Assembly (NCBI GenBank): GCA_023260735.1
Contig: JALQUL010000337.1
Location: 1-28,834, forward strand
Source of the DNA: Limnohabitans sp.
GTDB lineage: Bacteria; Pseudomonadota; Gammaproteobacteria; Burkholderiales; Burkholderiaceae_C
Direction: 5' to 3'
Length of the DNA: 28,834 nucleotides
Both the position numbers and the translations under genes were made by a program. Positions 24,069 to 28,834 of the stretch are shown here, one piece after another; position 1 is the first letter of the stretch; each line of letters starts with the position of its first letter. The notes under the pieces are model-generated. The model was not told the origin of the DNA. It did not search any database and saw only the letters and a program-made list of their open reading frames with translations.

Positions 24069-24860
24069 TTAGCGTCCCAAGACAACTTCTTGAACAAAAT
24101 GGGAGCCTACATAGCTTAAAAATAAAAATAAACCCCCCAATAATATAAGTTTTAAAGCTTTTGGCCCACGCCAACCTAAAAAGTAACGACCCGCTAAAAC
24201 CCATGCAAATACCAACCAAGACAAAACACTAAATAAAGTTTTATGGTTGAGTTTGAGATCGAACTCAGGGTGGGTGTAATAAAGGCCAATAGCCATTAAT
24301 AAAGTGAGGCTTAATAATATAAAACCAAGAGTGCTTAAATGAAAAGTAAGACGTTCAAGTGTTAATAAAGGTAAACCGGTTTGTGGTGACATGGCTTTTC
24401 TTAATTGTTTTTCCGCTCTAATTGCAAGGCTAGCATGAATAATAGCCACACCAAAAATACTATAAGAGGCAATACCCAAAGCCCAGTGTATAGGTTGCCA
24501 AAAAATATCAGTAGAGCTAACTGCTTTGCCAGGAAAAAATGCAGCTAATAAAACGGCTAGCGCAGCTAACAATAAAAGCCTAAAGTGGCTTTGTAATTGG
24601 GGTAAAGTATGAGACTCAAGTGCATAAACAAACAGTACCAGCCATGCGGTGCAAGAAATTGCCGGCCCAAAGCCAAATAGTATTTTGTCCGATGAAAGCG
24701 GATAAAAAACAGTAATAGCGTGAAGCAACCAAGCCAGTGACCAAGTCACTAAACGTAGCTTTTGATTAAAAAAACGACCATTAAAGGCGATAATGCTGTA
24801 GAGCAGGGCTGCGCCAAAGCTTAAAATCAAGGGTGCGTGAATTGAATTCGTTAAAATCAT
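24069..24860 (-). CDS. CcsA/YpjD-family inner-membrane protein (cytochrome c assembly type)
   Basis: Polytopic membrane protein of 263 residues with about eight hydrophobic segments. Its length and pattern match the CcsA-like protein YpjD, which is encoded divergently from ffh in many proteobacteria. The cytochrome c assembly domain covers about residues 60-260, with a tryptophan-containing segment QPIHWALGIASYSIFG and LKLNHKTLFSVLSWLVFAW. Possible heme-ligand His residues occur in these two segments. True participation in cytochrome c maturation is not shown for YpjD-type proteins, so the name gives a fold rather than a role. The gene is divergent from ffh across 102 bases. Confidence 0.85.
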   Translation of the reverse strand: MILTNSIHAPLILSFGAALLYSIIAFNGRFFNQKLRLVTWSLAWLLHAITVFYPLSSDKILFGFGPAISCTAWLVLFVYALESHTLPQLQSHFRLLLLAALAVLLAAFFPGKAVSSTDIFWQPIHWALGIASYSIFGVAIIHASLAIRAEKQLRKAMSPQTGLPLLTLERLTFHLSTLGFILLSLTLLMAIGLYYTHPEFDLKLNHKTLFSVLSWLVFAWVLAGRYFLGWRGPKALKLILLGGLFLFLSYVGSHFVQEVVLGR

Positions 24861-24962
24861 CCCTACAGTTTAACGGTTTGTGAAGCTTGATGCTTCAATC
24901 AATGTCCTCAAATTCTGTGTAAATGTCTTTTTTTGTTTAGTCGAACTGGAAATAAAATCATC

Positions 24963-26336
24963 ATGGCTTCAGCCCTCTCAGAAAAACTATCGCGACTTGT
25001 CAAACAAATGCGTGGTCAAGCCCGCATCACTGAAGATAATGTTCAAGACATGATGCGTGAAGTTCGCATGGCCTTATTAGAGGCCGATGTGGCCTTGCCA
25101 GTCGTGCGTGACTTTATTAATCGAGTCAAAGAAAAAGCGCTGGGCAAGGAAGTGTTAAGTTCATTAACGCCAGGTCAAGTCTTGGTGAGTATAGTGAACG
25201 AAGAGTTGGCCCGTACCATGGGCGAAGGCGTAGCTGATCTTAATTTAGCCGCCCAACCACCAGCAGTGGTGTTAATGGCCGGTTTGCAAGGTTCTGGTAA
25301 AACTACTACCACCGCTAAATTAGCCAAACATTTAATTGAAAAGCGTAAGAAAAAAGTTTTAACCGTTTCTGGTGACGTGTACCGTCCTGCTGCGATTGAA
25401 CAGTTAAAGACCGTTACAGCCCAAGCTGGTGCCGAATGGTTTCCAAGTACACCCGCTCAAAAACCAGCTGACATTGCAAGAGCCGCTTTAGATTACGCAA
25501 AAAAACATTATTTTGATGTTTTATTAGTCGATACCGCCGGTCGTTTAGCGATTGATGAAGTCTTGATGACCGAGATTAAGGGTTTGCATGCTATTCTTAA
25601 TCCAATTGAAACCTTGTTTGTAGTAGATGCCATGCAAGGTCAAGATGCCATGAATGTAGCCAAGGCATTCTCTGAAGCCTTACCTATTACGGGTATTGTC
25701 CTAACGAAAACCGATGGTGACTCTCGTGGTGGTGCAGCTTTATCGGCACGTTACGTTACCGGTGCACCTATTAAGTTTGCCGGTACTAGTGAAAAACTAG
25801 ATGGCATTGAAGTTTTTGACGCACAGCGTCATGCCGGTCGTGTCTTGGGCATGGGTGATATTGTGGCTTTGGTTGAGCAAGTGACCAAAGGCGTTGATAT
25901 GGCTGCAGCCGAAAAATTTGCGCAAAAAATGAAAACCGGTGGCGGTTTTGATTTAGAAGATTTTTTAGCCCAAATTCAACAAATGAAACAAATGGGTGGT
26001 CTGCAAAGTTTAATGGACAAATTACCGCAGCAGTTATCCGACAAAGCAGGTAAGGTTGATTTAAACAAAGCCGAAAAAGACATCAAACGTAAAGAGGGCA
26101 TTATTAACAGCATGACCTTAAAAGAGCGTCGTCGCCCAGAAATAATCAAAGCCACTCGCAAACGTCGTATTGCAACAGGTGCAGGCGTACAAGTTCAAGA
26201 TGTGAACCGTTTGTTAAATGAATACGAACAAATGGCCACCATGATGAAAAAAATGCAAGGCGGTGGCCTCATGAAAATGATGAAAAAATTGGGCGGTATG
26301 AAAGGCATGAAGGGTATGGGTGGAATGCCTTTTTAA
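24963..26336 (+). CDS. ffh: Signal recognition particle protein
   Basis: SRP54 homologue: with 4.5S RNA it binds signal sequences of nascent membrane proteins and delivers ribosomes to FtsY. The N domain (about 1-90) precedes the GTPase G domain, with G1 GLQGSGKTTTTAKLA (about 107-121), DTAGR, TKTDGDSRGGAAL and GTSEKLDGIEVF. The C-terminal M domain is Met-rich, ending in MKKLGGMKGMKGMGGMPF. I chose the ATG at 24963 (457 residues); the frame extends 10 codons to a TTG at 24933 with no family similarity. A long hairpin terminator follows at 26394. Confidence 0.97.
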   Translation: MASALSEKLSRLVKQMRGQARITEDNVQDMMREVRMALLEADVALPVVRDFINRVKEKALGKEVLSSLTPGQVLVSIVNEELARTMGEGVADLNLAAQPPAVVLMAGLQGSGKTTTTAKLAKHLIEKRKKKVLTVSGDVYRPAAIEQLKTVTAQAGAEWFPSTPAQKPADIARAALDYAKKHYFDVLLVDTAGRLAIDEVLMTEIKGLHAILNPIETLFVVDAMQGQDAMNVAKAFSEALPITGIVLTKTDGDSRGGAALSARYVTGAPIKFAGTSEKLDGIEVFDAQRHAGRVLGMGDIVALVEQVTKGVDMAAAEKFAQKMKTGGGFDLEDFLAQIQQMKQMGGLQSLMDKLPQQLSDKAGKVDLNKAEKDIKRKEGIINSMTLKERRRPEIIKATRKRRIATGAGVQVQDVNRLLNEYEQMATMMKKMQGGGLMKMMKKLGGMKGMKGMGGMPF

Positions 26337-26393
26337 ATCAAAAAAGCAATTAACTGCTGCTTAACAAGCGAGCTTGCTTATTATTCAATACGG

Positions 26394-26434
26394 AAGGTTT
26401 GTATTCTTTAAAACAAAGAATGCAGACCTTTTAT
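26394..26434 (+). terminator. Long hairpin terminator after ffh
   Basis: A 16-bp stem pairs 26394-26409 with 26415-26430, with two G-U pairs and a 5-base loop (AAAAC). It is followed by TTATT, so the T-tract is only moderate. Confidence 0.65.
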
Positions 26435-26475
26435 TATGTCCTTTATCTGTTGGTAAATTCTCTCCCAAAAGGTAC

Positions 26476-26517
26476 AATTGAATATCAATTGACCTATGCT
26501 TGCACAAGCCACTATCA
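26476..26517 (+). promoter_or_regulatory. Predicted promoter and inverted repeat of the SRPBCC gene
   Basis: TTGACC (26489-26494) and CTATCA (26512-26517) are 17 bases apart. AATTGA-ATA-TCAATT (26476-26490) is an inverted repeat overlapping the -35, a candidate regulator site. The leader to the ATG at 26532 would be very short. Confidence 0.4.
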
Positions 26518-26531
26518 AAAAGGGAAACCCC

Positions 26532-26939
26532 ATGCAAATCACTGTTGAAACCACTATAGCAGCACCTATAAAAGAAGTTTGGCACGCATACACTAGCCCA
26601 GAGGACATTATTCAATGGAATACGGCCTCTGACGATTGGCATACTACCAAGGCGAGTGTTGATCTTCGTGTGGGTGGTGAGTTTTCTTCTCGGATGGAAG
26701 CCAAAGATGGTAGTTTTGGTTTTGACTTTGCTGGTGTTTATACCCGTATTGAAACCCATCGTCTTTTAGAGTATTCATTTGGTGAGCGCAAAGCTACGAT
26801 CACTTTTTCCGAGGTGTCAACCGGTGTTAATGTAGAGGTCGTATTTGATGCAGAAGAAACCCATTCTGTAGAGCAACAACAGGGTGGTTGGCAAGCCATT
26901 TTGCATCACTTTAAACGTCATGTTGAAGCTAAAAAGTGA
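26532..26939 (+). CDS. SRPBCC/AHSA1 (START-like) domain protein
   Basis: 135 residues forming one complete AHSA1-type helix-grip domain. Typical features are an opening beta strand MQITVETTIAAPIKEVWHAY, the motif WNTASDDWHTTKASVDLRVGG, EFSSRM, and a closing amphipathic helix GGWQAILHHFKRHVE. Such domains bind hydrophobic ligands or, in Aha1, activate Hsp90; for small stand-alone bacterial members the role is usually unknown. I chose the start at 26532 because AAAAAGGGAAA lies just upstream; a longer frame (26496) has no such support. It stands alone between ffh and the BLUF gene. Confidence 0.85.
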   Translation: MQITVETTIAAPIKEVWHAYTSPEDIIQWNTASDDWHTTKASVDLRVGGEFSSRMEAKDGSFGFDFAGVYTRIETHRLLEYSFGERKATITFSEVSTGVNVEVVFDAEETHSVEQQQGGWQAILHHFKRHVEAKK

Positions 26940-27062
26940 GTTGAAGATAACTATCAATTTTTGACGCACATGAGTACTGTAACGGTAAAAAAAGCCTCTT
27001 TTTATGACGTTGAAAGAGTTGCTATTTTGTTCAATTAATATAGGCAGTTCTATGAACAGGGT

Positions 27063-27083
27063 AGTGACTTAGTCTTAGTCACT
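27063..27083. other. Hairpin in the SRPBCC-BLUF convergent gap
   Basis: AGTGACT (27063-27069) pairs perfectly with AGTCACT (27077-27083) around a 7-base loop. It lies in the 239-base gap between convergent genes and could terminate either, though T-tracts are weak. Nothing else was recognised in this gap. Confidence 0.4.
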
Positions 27084-27178
27084 GAATTGATGCTTATAGT
27101 AAATTAATTGACTAAAATTTGGGCAGACCTGTGAGTAGATATGCTCTTCAAAAATGAAATTGATTAAAACCCTAATTT

Positions 27179-27691
27179 TTAATGAAAACCACCTACTAAA
27201 GATCCAAAAGAGCTAGGTGTTAAAAATGAGTTTTCAGCATCTGAATTGGGTAATTTGGCGTATGAAACTATTTGCTTTTTAATTTTAGTCCAAATATTTT
27301 GTAGCTCGGTCTCTGGGAATAAGTTTTGATGATGCACGTTAATGTACGACAAAACTTGACGTGAGCATAAATCATGATTGCCTGCAAAAAGCATAGAGCC
27401 TTCAAAAGTACTTCTTTGGCTAATAGGACTGAAATTAAGCATTTGCACATCGAAGTGCCTAGAATCCACTTGAATACTAGTCCAAATAGCTAAAACAGAC
27501 TCTTTATCACCCTCTAATATTTGGCCAAAATCAGAACCAGTACTTAATAAAATAGAGCCAACACTCAAAGCTCGATTACGTTTTTTGGATTCATTGAGCA
27601 AATGACTAAGCGCAATAAAACCTAAAACATTATTAGATTTACTGATATAACTAAGACGATAAAGATTCGTCTGTTGGCTATGGGCTGGCAT
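27179..27691 (-). CDS. Short BLUF-domain blue-light sensor protein
   Basis: 170 residues from the ATG at 27691; the frame extends upstream to a TTG at 27781 with no family similarity. Residues about 9-105 match the flavin-binding BLUF domain. The photocycle residues are all present at canonical spacing: Tyr15 (NLYRLSYISKS), Asn39 (KKRNRALSVG), Gln57 (DFGQILEGD) and Met100 (EGSMLF). These offsets (24, 42, 85) equal those of Tyr21, Asn45, Gln63 and Met106 in AppA. The semi-conserved Trp (AppA Trp104) is Gly98 here. About 65 residues follow with no recognised effector, so output would be by protein contact, as in PixD-like short BLUF proteins. The ribosome-binding site is weak. It lies downstream of the crotonase gene, same strand. 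Confidence 0.85.
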   Translation of the reverse strand: MPAHSQQTNLYRLSYISKSNNVLGFIALSHLLNESKKRNRALSVGSILLSTGSDFGQILEGDKESVLAIWTSIQVDSRHFDVQMLNFSPISQRSTFEGSMLFAGNHDLCSRQVLSYINVHHQNLFPETELQNIWTKIKKQIVSYAKLPNSDAENSFLTPSSFGSLVGGFH

Positions 27692-27841
27692 AAGAAGACT
27701 GGGGGCGATAATATATGCAAAATAGCAGGGTTTTTTGAATAAAACCGTATGGACTGATGAGTCGAATGTGTTGCTATGCAATGTTACTATAAGCCATGTG
27801 GCTTATGTCTGCAAATCCTGTTGAATTTTTTTCAAATACCA

Positions 27842-28648
27842 TCAAATTCCCTTAAACAAGGGAGATCTGCGTTGCTTTAATGCTAAACGTCCTTCTTTGA
27901 AGTCGTGAGACTGATTAATTTCTTTTTCAAGTTGTTTTACTGCTAGCAAGTTAAAAGCAGGCTGTGTAATTAAATTAAGGCTTTTTTTCATCCCTTGTAC
28001 GGCTAAAGGAGCAAGTAAAGAGATTTGCTGTGCGAATTCAAAAACCTGTGGAAGTAGCGCTTCTGGGGCAACTAATTCATTTAAAAAACCTGAATTGAAA
28101 AGCTCAGTGTCGGTGAAGGGTAGAGCACTTAAAAATGCTTTTTTGGCCATCGCCAAATTCCATCTTGAAACATATCTTTGCATACCGGTGGGGTAAAAAT
28201 GCAGACCAATTTGAGCTGCCGGCATACGTAAACTCATACCCTTTACACCCCATCTAAAATCGCAAGCTAGTGCAATATCAGTAGAGCCCCCAATTACAGC
28301 TCCATTGAGGGCACAAATCGTAACAGGACGAAGCACTTCAAGTGCATCGGGCACCCGCTCAAAGCCATGTCCATTAGAGTTGCTGTCATCATTAAACTCA
28401 CCAATATTAAAACCAGCACTAAACATTGGTTGGGGAGTAAGTGGGTTAGCTGTTAGCACCACTACTTTAATAGATTGATCGTGATTAACTTGGTCAAACA
28501 AGGCCAATAAGTGGTCTAAGTCTTCTTGGTGCAAACGATTAAAGTGTTGTGGTCGATTGAGGTAAATGCAAGCAACGCCCTCATGACAAGTCAATATAGG
28601 CACACTAGAGTCGGTGTCTTTAAAAACAATAGAGAGTGGTGGAAACAT
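27842..28648 (-). CDS. Crotonase-superfamily (enoyl-CoA hydratase/isomerase-like) protein
   Basis: 268 residues from the ATG at 28648. Crotonase fold features are CIYLNRPQHFNRL, an oxyanion-hole segment FSAGFNIGEF, and ICALNGAVIGGSTDIALACD. Both catalytic Glu of enoyl-CoA hydratase are replaced at exact alignment and spacing: Glu144 becomes Asp124 (GGSTD) and Glu164 becomes Ala144 (RMPAAQIG). Classical hydratase activity is therefore doubtful; isomerase, hydrolase or a non-enzymatic role is possible. The open frame continues upstream to 28717, but those codons (MRSAVGIPVVDGG) are the right end of an insertion sequence, so they are not native. Only about 19 host bases remain before the ATG, with no ribosome-binding site. 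Its native promoter may have been displaced by the element. Confidence 0.85.
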   Translation of the reverse strand: MFPPLSIVFKDTDSSVPILTCHEGVACIYLNRPQHFNRLHQEDLDHLLALFDQVNHDQSIKVVVLTANPLTPQPMFSAGFNIGEFNDDSNSNGHGFERVPDALEVLRPVTICALNGAVIGGSTDIALACDFRWGVKGMSLRMPAAQIGLHFYPTGMQRYVSRWNLAMAKKAFLSALPFTDTELFNSGFLNELVAPEALLPQVFEFAQQISLLAPLAVQGMKKSLNLITQPAFNLLAVKQLEKEINQSHDFKEGRLALKQRRSPLFKGI

Positions 28649-28667
28649 AGAAAGGGAGGAAATAGAC

Positions 28668-28834
28668 TTGACATCATCCCCGCCGTCAACGACGGGGATT
28701 CCTACGGCACTACGCATGGATTTCTCCTTGCTTAGTCACTTCGGCGGGTTCTTGTTTCGCTGAGGTTGCTCGCTTGGGTTTTACCACCTTGGTTCGTCTA
28801 ACGTCCTCTCCACAAGCTAACACGCGGTGTCCCC
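28668..28834 (-). mobile_element. Right end of an IS200/IS605-type element (partial)
   Basis: Read on the minus strand this holds the end of tnpB, then the conserved hairpin CCCCGTCG-TTGA-CGGCGGGG (28697-28678; 8 bp including one T-G wobble), then GATGTCAA and the host junction near 28667/28668. A C4-G4 hairpin followed by GATGTCAA is a familiar right-end layout for this family. The element continues past the window edge. Confidence 0.8.
28668..28834 (-). ncRNA. Predicted omega-RNA (reRNA) scaffold of TnpB, partial
   Basis: In this family the guide RNA scaffold overlaps the tnpB 3' end and ends at the element border, with the following host bases serving as guide. Here the 3'-most stem-loop would be 28697-28678. 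The guide would begin near 28667 and read TCTATTTCCTCCCTTTCT on the minus strand. The 5' limit is unknown and probably beyond the window. Confidence 0.5.
28710..28834 (-). CDS. tnpB: TnpB RNA-guided nuclease of IS200/IS605 family, C-terminal fragment
   Basis: The last 40 residues are visible, from the window edge to a TAG at 28712-28710: GHRVLACGEDVRRTK, then a basic stretch KPKRATSAKQEP and end QGEIHA. The pattern Gly-His-x-Val-x-Ala-Cys-Gly followed by a Lys/Arg-rich tail with KQEP is typical of the TnpB C terminus just after its zinc-finger and final RuvC segment. TnpB is a DNA nuclease guided by an RNA from the element's right end. Whether a tnpA gene accompanies it cannot be seen. The stop lies 42 bases inside the element end. 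Confidence 0.85.
   Translation of the reverse strand, partial: GHRVLACGEDVRRTKVVKPKRATSAKQEPAEVTKQGEIHA

Noticed and set aside
26385..26759. Minus-strand ORF of 124 codons over the SRPBCC gene start
   Set aside because: It overlaps the ffh terminator and the SRPBCC coding region, has no domain pattern and no ribosome-binding site.
28649..28717. N-terminal extension of the crotonase protein (MRSAVGIPVV...)
   Set aside because: These codons are mostly the IS right-end hairpin and tnpB end, not native protein.
28526..28735. Plus-strand 69-codon ORF over the crotonase start and IS end
   Set aside because: Antisense to well-supported features, no ribosome-binding site or recognisable product.

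Overview
The window looks like a chromosomal segment of an AT-rich member of the Burkholderiales (Betaproteobacteria). Evidence is the accC-prmA-DUF3426 order, the ampD-nrdA-nrdB block next to ffh/ccsA/PP0621-type genes, an AlgP/H1-like Lys-Ala protein and betaproteobacterial-type class Ia ribonucleotide reductase with two ATP cones. I cannot name genus or species. No tRNA, rRNA or CRISPR array was seen.

Layout. 1-3165 (+): 81 bases that do not belong to accC, then the 3' third of accC, prmA and a zinc-ribbon/DUF3426 membrane protein. 3312-17600: a nucleoside salvage island. It holds adenosine deaminase (-), then on + a BMP-family lipoprotein, a PurR-like LacI regulator, a three-gene BmpA/Nup-type ABC importer, cdd, purine nucleoside phosphorylase, deoC, deoA and deoB; converging from the right are psuG and psuK (pseudouridine breakdown). 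Together these would import nucleosides, deaminate or phosphorolyse them, and feed (deoxy)ribose phosphate into central metabolism. A near-perfect PurR box (4674-4689) directly follows the -10 of the bmpA promoter. A separate inverted repeat lies between the psuK promoter and its start codon.

17827-24860 (-): H1-like protein with nine 36-bp repeats, nrdB, nrdA, ampD, a small PP0621-type zinc protein and a CcsA/YpjD-like membrane protein. 24963-26939 (+): ffh and a START/AHSA1-type protein. 27179-28648 (-): a short BLUF blue-light sensor and a crotonase-fold protein.

The right edge (28668-28834) is the 3' end of an IS200/IS605-type tnpB with its right-end hairpin, read on the minus strand. 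It ends about 19 bases before the crotonase start codon. The left edge also breaks inside a gene (accC) at foreign sequence carrying a hairpin. Both edges therefore look like mobile-element junctions, which may be why the sequence stops there.

No wholly new multi-gene system is evident. The best leads are the TnpB/guide-RNA end abutting the crotonase gene, the BLUF protein that keeps Tyr/Asn/Gln/Met at canonical spacing but lacks the usual Trp, the matched PurR-like regulator and operator, and the psuK leader palindrome.
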